Shown piece by piece: positions 47,223 through 59,800 of a stretch of DNA of 64,000 nt (position 1 is its first letter; every line of letters begins with the position of its first letter). The notes below the pieces were generated by a model. It made no database searches. It had not been told where the DNA came from and was given only the letters and a program-made list of their open reading frames with translations. Origin of the DNA: Calamus simplicifolius (lineage: Eukaryota > Streptophyta > Magnoliopsida > Arecales > Arecaceae); NCBI GenBank assembly GCA_900491605.1, contig UESW01004570.1:776537-840536 (forward strand). Direction: 5' to 3'. The position numbers and the translations under genes are program-made.

Positions 47223-48274
47223 GGTCTAATTACTTAGCTCCAAACCTAGTTAAATCTATTGGATTGGGCCATGAAGTTAATTTGAATCATGAAAAAGACT
47301 TGCTGCACCGCCCTTCGGTGCAGTAAGCGCGCATCGAGCATGTGGATTGCCCTTCGGTGCAGCAAGCGCGCATTGAGCGCGTGGCCAATCCATGCGCTCA
47401 TGCCATCATGCGGCCAATCCGTACATTCGGTCTGCGCTTGCTGAGGGCAGTGCAGCAAGACTTTTTTTTTTTTGAATTAAACTAGGCTCTGGTTCAGATC
47501 AGGTTATTAGATTGGGTCGGTTCAGCAGAAATTGGGTTCAGTCTAGCAAAAAGGGTTCGGGTTGGTTCTACACTGGTTCATGATTGGTCGGCTCGGCAGG
47601 AAGTGGATTCAGTATATCAAAATGTGTTTGAATTATGTGGAATTGGACCAAACCGGCTTGATTTCTAGTTTGGGTCGGCGGTTCTTGGTATTGTTAGAAT
47701 CCGTTAGCTCCTTGTTCGGCCGTTGTCCAGGTGGCTAGGGGTCGGCGGAGAAGATGAGAAACCGGGTTTGATTTGTTATCAGGTATTCTGTTTCAGAGGC
47801 AGAGTAAATGAGTAATACACTCTGTTGCAGAATTTTGAATGATATAAGTAAGATCCAGCATCCTTATAAGAAGGCAATGTTGTAGTAGATTGGTTGGCCA
47901 ACAGAGGCTGTTGAGGAGTTAATCTAAGTTGGTATTATCACCCTTTTCTACTTTGTAAAATCCATTTATTTTGTAACATACCTGGCATCTAAAAGGCTAT
48001 ATGTATGTTATAGCAGCTTGGGTGGCCAAAAAAAAAAAAAAAAACTGATGTTATATTGTTTTTCAGATGAATTTTGATGCATTAGTGAAACGTAATCAGA
48101 ATTTAAAAGAGTGGTTATATTAAACATTTTATATTAATAAAAAATGATTTTTTTTAAAAAAATACCACTTGTTTGTGATCATGGATGTATCACTCCTTTA
48201 TTGCCGAAAAAGAATGCATGTCTTTTGACCTGACGCTTTCCTCACTAGGCTATAGGAGTTCCATATCCAGAATT
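47223..48274. other. Unclassified spacer
   Basis: It holds the foldback element at 47287-47468 and a G/T-rich stretch (47480-47780) with repeated GGTTCGG/GGTTCAG words. A poly-A run lies near 48029-48044. No gene recognised. Confidence 0.5.
47287..47468. mobile_element. Small foldback/MITE-like element
   Basis: AAAAAGACTTGCTGCACCG at the left and TGCAGCAAGACTTTTT at the right form terminal inverted repeats. The left hairpin is CTTGCTGCACCG ccctt CGGTGCAGTAAG. An internal part is duplicated (CCCTTCGGTGCAG occurs twice). Possible duplication TTTGAAT around it, not certain. Confidence 0.6.
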
Positions 48275-48814
48275 TGTAATAACCCGTTGCTTTCAATGGT
48301 CCTAATTTTATTACTATCGTTTCACTAATTACCCTTAAATGTTGAACGCCTGCTTGATGAAAGTAGGCGGTGAAGAGATTTGAGTATAAATAGGGAACCC
48401 TTCCTAAGATTTTCAACAAGGTTATCGAAAGAAAAACCAAAATAAGCGGAGGCATTGAGTTCTAATCAAGAGCACATCCTGAGGGCATACACCATCAAAG
48501 TGCGATGGCTCATTGAGAAAGAACTCAATCAAGATCCATCGAGAGGAGGAGGAAGATCAATCAAGATCCATCGAGAGGAGGAGAAAGATCAATCAAGATC
48601 CCTCAAGAGGAGGAAGATCAAGATCCCTAGAGAGAAGGAAGATCAAGATCCCGTGTAGCTGATTCAAGGAAGATCGAATTCCTTACCCTCATCGGAAAGA
48701 AAATTAATAATAATGGCTGGAGGTATTTATCGATTAACTTGCATGATAAATATATTGATACCGTATTTCCACATATTTGATATCGTGATCAATATATTTA
48801 AATTAAGTCTTACA
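48275..48814 (+). repeat. 5' LTR of the GAATT Copia element
   Basis: 540 bp. TATA box TATAAATA at 48386-48393. Downstream is a purine-rich repeat (about 48530-48650) of 'CAATCAAGATCCATCGAGAG' / 'GAGGAGGAAGATCAA' units. Confidence 0.95.
48386..48393 (+). promoter_or_regulatory. TATA box in the 5' LTR
   Basis: TATAAATA, repeated at 54670-54677 in the 3' LTR, sits near the expected U3/R border. Confidence 0.6.
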
Positions 48815-48816
48815 TT

Positions 48817-48828
48817 TGGTATCAGAGC
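48817..48828 (+). promoter_or_regulatory. Primer-binding site (tRNA-iMet)
   Basis: TGGTATCAGAGC two bases after the LTR end. Confidence 0.92.
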
Positions 48829-50217
48829 AATTTAAACCTCTGCCTTATTTTATGAGTGTTTCCATCAAAGTTTCTATCTTCAAGCAATTTATGCCGCGTG
48901 TTTTTCGTTTTCAGTTTTTCGGATCTCAGGTTTCGATTTTTTGCTCAGTTCTGATCACGGAATTGAGCAGAAACCATTAAACCTACTTCATATTCTGATT
49001 TTTTGCGGAAATAAAACGTGGCCTCTTCTTTTTCTATTAAAGATTTCTTTCTGGCATTAAAGGTTTTCCGGATTTCTTTCTAGTATTAAAGATAGCTTTA
49101 AAGAAATGAAGAGAAAAGAAACGTAGCATTAAAGAAAGGAAAAGTAAAGAAAGGAAACGCAGCGGGCTTCCATAACCACATGATTAAAAAGAGAGAAAAC
49201 ATGGCATGTTTCGGTTTTCAATTTTCTCTCAGGATTTAAAATCTGGATTGGTTGAATTTTAAATGCATTTATTATCTGTTTAATGTTTTATTAAATCATA
49301 TGACATGATTTATTTTTATTATTTGTTTCTTAAGTTTAAATTTTTGTATTAAAATACGCCTCCTGAGTCTCTATGCCTACGGTATTTTGCATAGACTGGC
49401 CCAAGGGAATAATGAGCTACGGCTGGACGTGTTTTAATTAACAAAAATTTCTCTTAAGATGATAATTTTAAAATTCATTAAATAGATAATTGAAATGTTG
49501 TCTCCTGTTCTACATACTAGATTTATTCTATGCATGAATTTGGTGGTAGTGTGAAAATCACATTGCAAATCCTTTCAAGGTCTGATTGGTCAGTTGGTAT
49601 CTAGAAAGGTAAAGAGATTGTGGTTACTTAATTGGTTCCATTGACTGACCTAAGGAAAGCAACGGGGGACCCCCACTTCTCTTTCACTGGCCTGGCCAAT
49701 TTGACTAACTCAGATCTTGATTTGGAAATGTTACGTTGATTAAGATCACTACCTAATAATCATGCTAAATTGGTTAATCTATATGCATATAATGGAATTC
49801 AGTGTCATGTGATCAATATGATTTTGATTAATTGAGGAGTAGCCACAGCATCTTTGATTAATCAAAATTATATATTGAGTTGCAAAGATCACATAAGGTT
49901 AGATGACATTAATTGTGACTAATTATATTAATGTAATGAATCTTATCCCACATAAATTTTTATTGCACTAATATAATTAATTAGGATGCGATAACAAATT
50001 ATTTTCTTAATTACCCACAGGAATCAAGAAAGGAATATAATTTGTTAGTCACATCATTAAGTTAATGAGTATATTTTAGTATAATAACTTAGCCCACAGG
50101 TAGTTATTGTATGTTATTGATTCATGTTATTGCATGTTTACATTGGTAAAACATGGCATCAAGTTATATGCCTCAAATTCAATTACATGAACATGATTTT
50201 ATTTTTATGTAGCTATT
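48829..50217 (+). other. Long untranslated leader of the GAATT Copia element
   Basis: About 1.4 kb between the primer site and gag without a usable open frame. It includes AAAGAAAGGAAA-type purine stretches (about 49080-49160) and AT-rich DNA. It may hold packaging signals or an intron; neither is visible directly. Confidence 0.55.
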
Positions 50218-53200
50218 TTGCCTGTTAATATTTCTGATATGAAATGTGACGTTCCCGATTTAAGTGGTGATAATTATAAATTATGGAAGGAGAGAATTCT
50301 TCTTCAATTAGGGTGCATGGATATTGACTATGCTATCAGGAAGGATGAACCACATTCAGTTATATCTGCTAGCACTCATGCCGGGATTGCTGCGTATGAA
50401 CGATGGGAACGGTCCAATCACCTCAGTATGATGTTCATACGTACTAAAATTTCTGCTAGTATACGTGGTTCAATTCCGAGTGCAAAAATGTTAAGGAACT
50501 TCTGAAGGCTATTGATGCATAATTTGAGTCTTCATATAAGGCACTGGCTAGCACCCTAATGACAAAATTATCATCAATGAAGCTCACTACGGTTGGAGGT
50601 GTGCGTGAGCACATCATGAAGATGAGAGACATTACAGCTCAGTTGAAATCTCTAGAGGTTGAGATGTCAGAATCTTTCTTGGTGCACTTTATTTTGAGCT
50701 CACTCCCACAGCAGTATAGTCCCTTCAAAATATCTTACAACACACATAAGGACAAATGGTCAATTAATGAACTTCTGACCATGTGTGTTCAAGAGGAAGG
50801 GAGGCTAATTTTAGAAATGGGAGAAAGTACACATTTAGTCACTCAGAGAAAGACTAAAGCTCCCAAAGCCAAACACAAAGGAAAGGGTAAAGTATCCATC
50901 CATACAGAAGACAAGAAGGAGTCCAAGTGCTTCTTTTGCAAGAAGAAACGACATATAAAGAAAGATTGTCTCAAATTCAAAGCTTGGCTTGACAAGAAAG
51001 GTACTCTAACCTCATTCGTATGTCATGAATCCAATTTGGTTATATGTCATAACACATGGTGGATTGATTCTGGTTCTACAATCCATGTCAAATACCTTGC
51101 AGGGTTTTCTAAATCAAAGGAAACCATTGGGAAGTGAACAAAGCATCTATTTAGGAATCCAGATGGGTTCACATGTGGAAGCAATTGGGACGTGCAGACT
51201 TATTTTACATTCTGGTTTTGTTTTGGATTTGGAAAAGACATTTTATATTCCAAGTTTCTCTAGAAACTTGATTTCAGTGTCAAGGCTTGTACCAGCAGGA
51301 TACTCCTTTAATTTTAATAAAAGCTTTGTTGATTTATTTTATAAATCTAAGCTTATTGGAATGGTATATTGTCAGACAATCTTTTCCAAATTAATTTAAA
51401 AAATAATACCACCTATAATGTGATGCACGCCCAAACTGGTATGAAAAGATGTGTTATAAATGAGAATTCCTCTATTTTATGGCATCGGAGATTAGGTCAT
51501 ATCTCCATTGAGAGAATTAAAAGATTAGTAAAAGATGGAGTACTTGATACTCTTGATTTTACTGATTTTGGCACTTGTGTGTACTGCATAAAGGGAAAGC
51601 AAACCAACAAGTCCAAGAAAGATGCCAAGAGAAGTTCAGAAATACTGGAGATCATACATACGGATATCTGTAGCCCAGATATGGATTTGTATGGTCAGAG
51701 ATACTTCATCTCATTTATTGATGACTATTCACGATATATGTATCTCTACCTACTTCATAATAAGAATGAAGCATTAGATGCCTTTAAGGTATTTAAGGCA
51801 GAAGTAGAGAAACAATGCGGCAAGCACATTAAAATCGTGAGGTCAGATAGAGGTGGAGAATATTATGGTAGATACACTAAAAATGGACAAGCACCTGGTC
51901 CGTTTGCTCGGTTTCTTGAAGAAAATGGAATTGTTGCACAATACACCATGCCAGGGTCTCCTGACCAAAACGGTATAGCTGAAAGGAGAAACCGGACATT
52001 ATTGGACATGGTAAGGAGCATGATTGTTAGCTCTAACTTACCTAAATCCTTGTGGACTGAAGCTCTTAAAACTGCTGCATATATATTGAATCGGGTTCCA
52101 ACTAAGGCTGTTTCCAAAACGCCATTTGAGTTATTTAAAGGTTGAAAACCAACTTTGCAACATATATGTGTTTGGGGATGCCCATCTGAAGTAAGAGTCT
52201 ATAATCCACAAGAAAAGAAACTAGACCCAAGGACTATTAGTGGATACTTTATTGGATATGCTGAGAAGTCCAAGGGTTATAGATTTTATTGTCCATCTCA
52301 CAGCACTAGGATTGTGGAATCAAGAAATGTAAAATTTCTTGAGAATGACTTGATCAGTGAGAGTGATCAATCTCAGTATTTGGCTTCTTCTGAGAAAGAT
52401 CATTCAGTTATTCCAGCTTCCACTTCAAGTGAAGGATTGGTTGTTATTTATAGCACTCCTCAAACTCAATTAAGTGCCCAACAACCAGTCATTGAGATTT
52501 CACAAGCTGATGGTAATCTAGAAGATCATGTTGTTCATCAACAATCAGTTGTGCAAGATACTCCTCAAGAGGTCATTGACACAATATTAAAAAGATCAAC
52601 TAGAATAAAGAAATCAGCAATTCCTAGTGATTATGTTGTGTATCTACATGAATCTGACTATAACATTGGAGTCGAAAATGATCCTGAAACGTTTTCACAA
52701 GCCATGAGTTCTAAGGAATCAAACTTGTGGTTCAATGCCATGAAGGACGAGATGAAATCTATGGCATCTAATCGAGTCTGGGATCTTGTTGAGTTGCCTG
52801 ATGGTGTAAAAGCCATTGGATGTAGATGGATCTTCAAAATAAAGAAAGACTCACAAGGCAACATTGAGAGATATAAAGCAAGACTCGTTGCCAAAGGATT
52901 CACTCAGAGGGAAGAAATCGACTACACGGAGACATTTTCTCTTGTATCCAAGAAAGATTCTCTCTGAATAATTATGGCATTGGTAGCTCATTTTGATTTT
53001 GAGTTACATTAAATGGATGTGAAGACCACATTCCTTAATGGATATCTAGAGGAAGAGGTTTACATGAAACAGCCTGAAGGATTTTCCTCTGGTGATGGTG
53101 AGCATTTGGTTTGCAAGCTTAAGAAATCCATATATGGATTGAAGCAAGCCTCACGTCAGTGGTATTTAAAATTTCATGATGTGATCTCTTCCTTTGGTTT

Positions 53201-54250
53201 TGAAGAGAACATCATGGATCAATGTATATACCAGAAGGTTAGTGAGAGCAAAATTTGTTTCTTGGTCCTATATGTGGATGACATTCTACTTGCAACCAAT
53301 GATAAAGGATTGCTATATGAGGTGAAACAATTTCTCTCCAAAAATTTTGATATGAAAGATATGAGTGAGGCATCTTATGTCATTGGCATTAAGATCCATA
53401 GAGAAAGATCTCGAGGCATTTTGGGATTGTCTCAAGAAACTTATATCAATAAAGTCTTGGAGAGATTTCAGATGAAAAATTGTTCACCAAGTGTTGCACC
53501 TATAGTGAAGGGTGACAAGTTTGCTTTGAACCAGTGCCCTAAAAATGAACTTGAACGGGAACAGATGCACAACATTCCATATGCTTCAGCTATTGGAAGC
53601 CTAATGTATGCTCAGGTTTGCACAAGACCTGACATTGCATTTGCAGTAGGAATGTTGGGAAGATATCAGAGTAATCCAGGTTTAGACCACTGGAGAGCTG
53701 CTAAAAAGGTCATGAGGTATCTTCAAGGGACCAAGGACTACATGCTCATGTATAGACAAACTGATATTTGGAGATAGAGGGCTACTCAGATTCGGACTTT
53801 GCTGGCCGCGTTGATTCTCGGAAATCAACATCAGGATTTATATTTATGTTAGCTGGTGGAGCCATATCATGGAGGAGTGCAAAGCAGGCTTTGACTGCTA
53901 CCTCTACTATGGAAGAGGAGTTCGTTGCTTGTTTTAAGGCTACATCGTAAGGTGTATGGTTGAAGAGTTTCATCTCAGGGCTTAGAATTGTTGACTCTAT
54001 TGCTAGGCCAATTAAATTGTACTGTGACAATTCAGCTGCTGTATTTTTGGCTAAAAATCATAAGAGTGGTAGTCGAAGTAAACATATCGACATTAAGTAT
54101 TTAGCCATAAGAGAATGTGTTAAAGAAAACAAAGTGGTCATAGAACACGTTAGCACTGAATTGATGATAGCTGATCCTTTGACTAAAGGCATGCCAATTA
54201 AGAATTTTAAGGATCATGTGATAAAAATGGGAGTTAGTTTCATGATATAA
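50218..54250 (+). pseudogene. Copia gag-pol, nearly full length with a few disablements
   Basis: Gag begins near 50221 (PVNISDMKCDVPDLSGDNYK). No ATG was found in frame, so the first coding base is uncertain. A zinc knuckle CFFCKKKRHIKKDC lies at about 50930. Protease is WWIDSGSTIHV (51056). Integrase includes WHRRLGHISIERI, CVYCIKGKQ, HTDICSP, SDRGGEYYG and GIAERRNRTLLDM. RT has KARLVAKGFTQ, YGLKQASRQWY and an intact YVDDILL (about 53271). RNase H (53768-54250) has YSDSDFAGRVDSRKSTSGF and CDNSAAV. Disablements: frameshift near 50490 and TAA near 50521, shifts near 51137 and 51385, TGA at 52143, TGA at 52965, TAA near 53010, shift near 53775 and TAA near 53948. Several would be single substitutions. 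Confidence 0.94.
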
Positions 54251-54528
54251 TTGTATGGATAATAATTGTACAAAGAAACTCTTATTTCAATTATTTATTT
54301 ATTTCTCATTCAGGTGTACACGTTATTTGACTTTTGAGAAATGATAAACTTTTCTTTGGATTCTGAATAAACATATGGTTTATTCATTATGTTATGTTGT
54401 CACATTTGGAATAGTGATAAAGAAATTGAATGCATTGTAATACATAGAAGATAATACTCAATTATAGAGGACCTATCGCTATGATTCATATATTTAGTTT
54501 CTTATTCAGTGTTGATAAAATATACGGA

Positions 54529-54541
54529 CCAAGTGGGAGAA
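54529..54541 (+). promoter_or_regulatory. Polypurine tract
   Basis: AAGTGGGAGAA-type tract directly before the TG of the 3' LTR. Confidence 0.65.
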
Positions 54542-55103
54542 TGTAATAACCCGTCGCTTTCAATGGTCCTAATTTTATTACTATCGTTTCACTAATTAAT
54601 AAGTGATAACGCCCCCCCCTTAAATGTTGAACGCCTGCTTGATGGGAGCAGGCGGTGAAGGGATTTGAGTATAAATAGGGAACCCTTCCTAAGGCTTTCA
54701 ACAAGGTTATCGAAAGAAAAACCAAAATAAGCGGAGGCATTGAGTCCTAATCAAGAGCACATCCTAAGGGCATACACCATCAGAGTGCGATGGCTCATTA
54801 ATTGGAAGAACTCAATCAAGATCCATCAAGAGGAGGAGGAAGACCAATCAAGATCCATCAAGAGGAGGAGAAAGATCAATCAAGATCCCTCGAGAGGAGG
54901 AAGATCAAGATCCCTAGAGAGAAGGAAGATAAAGATCCCGTGCAGCTGGTTCAAGGAAGATCGAATTCCTTACCCTCATCGGAAAGAAAATTAATAATAA
55001 TGGCTGGAGGTATTTATCGATCTTAACTTGCATGATAAATATATAGATACTATATTTCCGCATATTTGATATCGTGATCAATATATTTAAATTAAGTCTT
55101 ACA
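54542..55103 (+). repeat. 3' LTR of the GAATT Copia element
   Basis: 562 bp, matching 48275-48814. It has an additional stretch near 54597-54621 (AATAAGTGATAACG followed by C8) absent from the 5' LTR. TATA box at 54670-54677. Confidence 0.95.
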
Positions 55104-55354
55104 GAATTGATATGATTCACCTAAAAAGCATTATAAGAAGTTGACATCTTTTTTTTTTCTTTTTGTTCTTTATAAGGTTAGTGAGGATAACATGACTTAA
55201 ACAAGAGAATAATGATCTTTGCAGTTATGTGTTTAGGTTTTTTATATGCGATGGATTAGAAATACTTTAGGCATTTTTGTATAAGTAAGGAGCTTAAATA
55301 ACAATTTCTGGTCAACTTTTGTATAAGATTTTAGTATTATTATTTTAAAAAGAG

Positions 55355-56772
55355 TGTTGACCCAATTGATGATTTTGATGATTAACAAAACTATTTGAGT
55401 ATAACAATTGAAGGCTCTAATGATTTTGATTAAGTGTTTCAGATTATAAGTCTATTGAATGATCAAAATCAGGAGTTAAATCTTGTTCTGGATCGATCTA
55501 ATGTCTAGGTAAGATTGCAGACATTAGAGTCGACTCCGAGAATCACAGAGCCGACTCCGGATCTGGCACGGAAGTTAGAGTCGACTCCGAGACTGTTAGA
55601 GTCGACTCTCACAGAAAAGACAGAAAGTCGATTTTTCTGGCCCCGACCTAGAGTCGACTCCGGGTAAGTTAGAGTCGACTCCGAAAAGTTTCTTGTCGAC
55701 CCCAGAAAAGTCAGAGACGACTCCAGAAATAACATTAAAGTGCCTCGAGTTAGAGCCGACTCCAGAAAAGTTAGAGTCGACTCCAACCCACCTGGAACGA
55801 AAAATCAAATTGCCAGATCAGCTCTAACGGTAATATTTCTATTTTACTTTATTTCTAACGGATATATTTTGATGCAAGGTACACTCCAACGGATAGTTTT
55901 CTTCCAAAAATGGTTTGAAAGAAATCTATAAAAAGGGAAGACTATTGTTCAAAAAAAGAACGGAAAAACAAAGAAGAAAAAGAAATAGAGAAATCCCATT
56001 CAAAAATCCGAAAAAGAGAGAGCCTGAATCTCAAGAGGAAAACCTTCTAGCTCAAATCCACTCCACTCCAAAAAGCTCAAGAGGAATCCAAGGCATTCAA
56101 ATCAAAGTTTTGGTGGATTTCCCAACTTGGAGAAAGAGGATTCAGTTTCTTGCTTTTCAACCTTCTCAACTGCTTCAACTGTGAAGAATCGGAGCTGAGG
56201 CTTGATTCAATCTAGCAAGGAGAAGAAGAAAAGAAGAAAAGCTCAAAAGCCAACCAACTACAAATCAGGCTTTTCTAAACCTTGTTATTTATTTGATTAT
56301 TTGCTCATTGAGGAGCTTTGTATTGAAAAACAATATTTCTTTGTTTGTGTCTAGTTCAATCTGGGGGATTGAACTAGTGGAGGTAGTCTTACCTCGGTAC
56401 AAGCTTGGTATAGCTTGTGTTAGGGTTTTTGTGCTGGTGAGCCCGAAAAACCAGCTGGGTTCGTTGTGATCCCGGGAAAACAACAAGTTTGAGTTGTGAG
56501 CTTGTAAAACAACTCGGCTGTAATCTAGGAAGATTATAGTGTGGACCCAAGTGAATCTTGGGAGTGGACGTAGGTGTTGGATACACCGAACCACTATAAA
56601 ATCTTTGTGTTTGCCGTGTCTCCTTTATCTCTATCTCTATCTCTATCTTATTCATTGCATTTTGTTTTTGCATTGCATTCACTTTCATCACACTAAGCAA
56701 AAATATTTAAAAGGTTTAAATTTTTTAAAGAACCCAATTCACCCCCCCTCTTGGGTTGCATCTGGGCCAACA
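55355..56772 (+). repeat. 5' LTR of the second SIRE-like element
   Basis: 1418 bp, TGTTGA...CCAACA, homologous to 28555-29961 but visibly diverged. It has a TATA box CTATAAAAAGG at about 55926-55936. The motif array upstream (55524-55790) is cleaner here, with repeated GTTAGAGTCGACTCC. Confidence 0.92.
55524..55790. promoter_or_regulatory. GAGTCGACTC palindrome array in U3
   Basis: At least six exact GAGTCGACTC decamers, each its own reverse complement, plus GAGCCGACTCC and GAGACGACTCC variants, spaced roughly 20-45 bases apart. The array ends about 140 bases before the TATA box. Confidence 0.7.
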
Positions 56773-56774
56773 AT

Positions 56775-56786
56775 TGGTATCAGAGC
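56775..56786 (+). promoter_or_regulatory. Primer-binding site (tRNA-iMet)
   Basis: TGGTATCAGAGC two bases after the LTR end. Confidence 0.92.
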
Positions 56787-56833
56787 TAGTGCTCATTAGA
56801 TTTTGATCACACGATCAAGAGCTAAAGATCCAA

Positions 56834-59800
56834 ATGGCAACACAAGTTGGATCATTTGCTGAAGGTCATTCTACGAATAGACCTCCACTGTTTAATGGTT
56901 CAAACTATTCATATTGGAAAGCTAGAATGAGGATATTCATTCAAGCTTCTGACTATGAACTTGGGGTGTTATAATTAATGGACCTAGTACACCCACACAT
57001 GTTATTGATGGCACTATTGTTCCTAAGCCCGAAAGGGACTGGAATGATAATGATAGGAAGAATGGCACAGCTTAACGCTAAAGCCATGAATGTTTTATAT
57101 TGCTCTTTAGATGCTAATGAATTTAATAGAATCTCCACATGTAATTCCGCAAAGGAGATTTGGGATAGATTAGAGGTTACCCATGAGGGTACCAACCAAG
57201 TAAAAGAATCTAAAATTAATATTCTTGTTCATAAATATGAGTTGTTTAGCATGGAACAATCTGAAACCATTGCATGCATGTACACTAGATTTACAGATAT
57301 TGTAAATGGTTTAAAAAGTCTTGGTAAGACATATACTAACTCTGAACTTGTTCGAAAATTCTTAGGTCACTACCAAGATCATGGGAAGCAAAATGACAGC
57401 AATCCAAGAAGCAAAGGACCTCAACACTTACCCTTAGAGGAGCTTCTAGGATCCTTATGACCCATGAGCTGACAATGAAGCAGCATGTAGAGGAGGACAC
57501 AAAGAAGAAGAAAGTGATTGCCCTCAAAGCTGCAAAAGAAGAAGAGAGCAGCAGCGATGATGATGATGATGATGATGATGAGACTGCTCTCTTAGCAAAA
57601 AGTTTAAAAGATTTATGAGGAGAAAGAAACCCTTCCACAAGAAGAAATTTGGAGCAAAGTGGGAAGGAGAAAAGGATAAGAACAAGGACAAGGACAAAGA
57701 AAAAGAGAAAGACCCCTTGACTTGCTATGAGTGTAATAAACCGGGGCACTTTAGGAATGAATGTCCTAAATTAAGAAAGCCTACAAAAAGAAAAAGAAGG
57801 CTTATGTGGCGACTTGGAGTGATAGCGAAGAATCTTCTTCCGAAGAAGAAGAACAAAAGGAAGTCGCAAATGTATGTTTTATGGCGGACGACAACGATGA
57901 GGTAAGTTCCGAAACCCTTGCGATGAGTTTGCATTTGATGAATTATTTGATGCTTTTAATGAACTTGTCGGCGATTTCAAGGTTTTGAAAAAGAAATACA
58001 AGCTTTTGAAAAATGAAAATTAACTTTCATTAAAGAAAAGGAAGATCTTAATAATGAAGTTAAGAAACTTAAATCTGAAAATGAAATTTTGGTAAAAGAA
58101 AAAGAATTAATTTCCAATGAAAATGATAAACTAAGGAAAGAGGTTGAAAAATATAAGAACATAGTTGATAAGTTTACCTTAAGCTCAACTAAATTAACAT
58201 GTTATTAAATAGTCAAAAAGCAGTTTTTGACAAAGCCGGATTAGGGTATAACACTTTAGAAAACAAAAATCACTGAAAAATATTTTTGTGCGTGCTGGCC
58301 AAAGTAATTTTACATGCTTTAAATGTAATCAAAAAGGACATAAATCTTATGAATGTAAAATTCTAAAACCTAATAAAAACTTAAATATTAAAGGAAAGAA
58401 AATATGGGTTCCAAAAGGAACAATTTTTATTGCTACTAACCATGAAGGACCCAAGAAAGCTTGGGTACCTAAACATAAACTTGATCATTTTGCAGGAATG
58501 TCTTGCGGCCAAAAGATCAAAGAAAAGTGGTATCTTGATAGTGGCTGCTCAAGACATATGACGGGTGACAAAGATGAATTCATCACCCTGAAAGAAAAGA
58601 GGAGGAGTTGTTACATTTGGCGATAATGGCAAAGGCCAAATCTTGGGGTTGGTAACATTCAAATAACTCCCTCCACATATATTGAAAATGTACTTTATGT
58701 TGATGGTTTAAACATAATTTAATTAGTATAGTCAATTATGTGATAAAGGTTTTAAAGTATCATTTGAATCTTCTATATGCACAGTTGCTAATCCCATTGA
58801 TAATAGCATTGTTTTTATTGGAAATAGAAATGGCAATGTATACTTGATTGACTTAGACAATTTGTCTACTAATAATCATTGCTTAGTTGCTAATAATGCT
58901 AATATGAATGAGATTGGTTGGTTGTGGCATCGAAGATTAGGTCATGCAAGCACACACCTGATTTCAAAACTAATTAGAATGGATTTAGTAAAAGGACTAC
59001 CTAAAATAGATTTTGAAAATAACAAAATATGTGATGCATGTCAGTTTGGAAAACAAACGAGAAGTTCTTTTAAATCTAAAAATGTTGTTTCAACTTCTAG
59101 GCCATTAGAGCTACTTCACATGGACCTTTTTGGACCAACTAGAACCACAAGTCTAGGAGGAAAGAAATATGGTCTTGTGATAGTAGATGATTACTCTAGA
59201 TTCACTTGGGTAATGTTTTTAGCTCACAAAGATGAGACTTTCTCGATATTCCTGAAATTCTTCAAGAAAGTCACAAATGAGAAAAACACTACCATAGTGT
59301 CTCTAAGAAGTGATCATGGAACTGAATTTGAAAATCACTTATTTGAAAGTTTTTGCAATGAAAATGGTATTAATCATAATTTTTCTGCACCAAGAACCCC
59401 ACAACAAAATGGAGTAGTTGAAAGAAAAAATAGAACTCTAGAAGACATGGCCCGTACCATGCTATGTGAAAGTAAACTCCCAAATACTTTTGGGCGGAAG
59501 CTATTAACACAGCATGTTACATCCTAAATAGAGCATTAATAAGACCTATTTTAAAGAAAACACCTTATGAATTATGGCATGATAGAAAACCCAACATTAA
59601 ATATTTTCATGCATTTGGTTGTAAATGTTTTATTCATAATAATGGTAAAAATAACTTAGGAAATTTGATGCAAAATCTGATGAAGGAATATTCTTAGGTT
59701 ATTCAACAACTAGTAAAGCATATAGAGTGTTTAACAAAGGAAGTTTAATTGTTGAAGAATCTATTCATGTAGTTTTTGATGAATCTTTAGCATCAAGTTC

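Larger units (their letters stand above)
48275..55103 (+). mobile_element. Complete Ty1/Copia element with perfect GAATT target duplication
   Basis: LTRs 48275-48814 and 54542-55103 begin TGTAATAACCCG and end GTCTTACA. GAATT flanks both sides (48270-48274 and 55104-55108). Primer site, gag-pol and a purine tract are in order. LTRs differ by a few percent by eye plus a 20-odd-base indel, so it is a fairly young insertion. Gag-pol has fewer than ten visible disablements. Confidence 0.96.
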
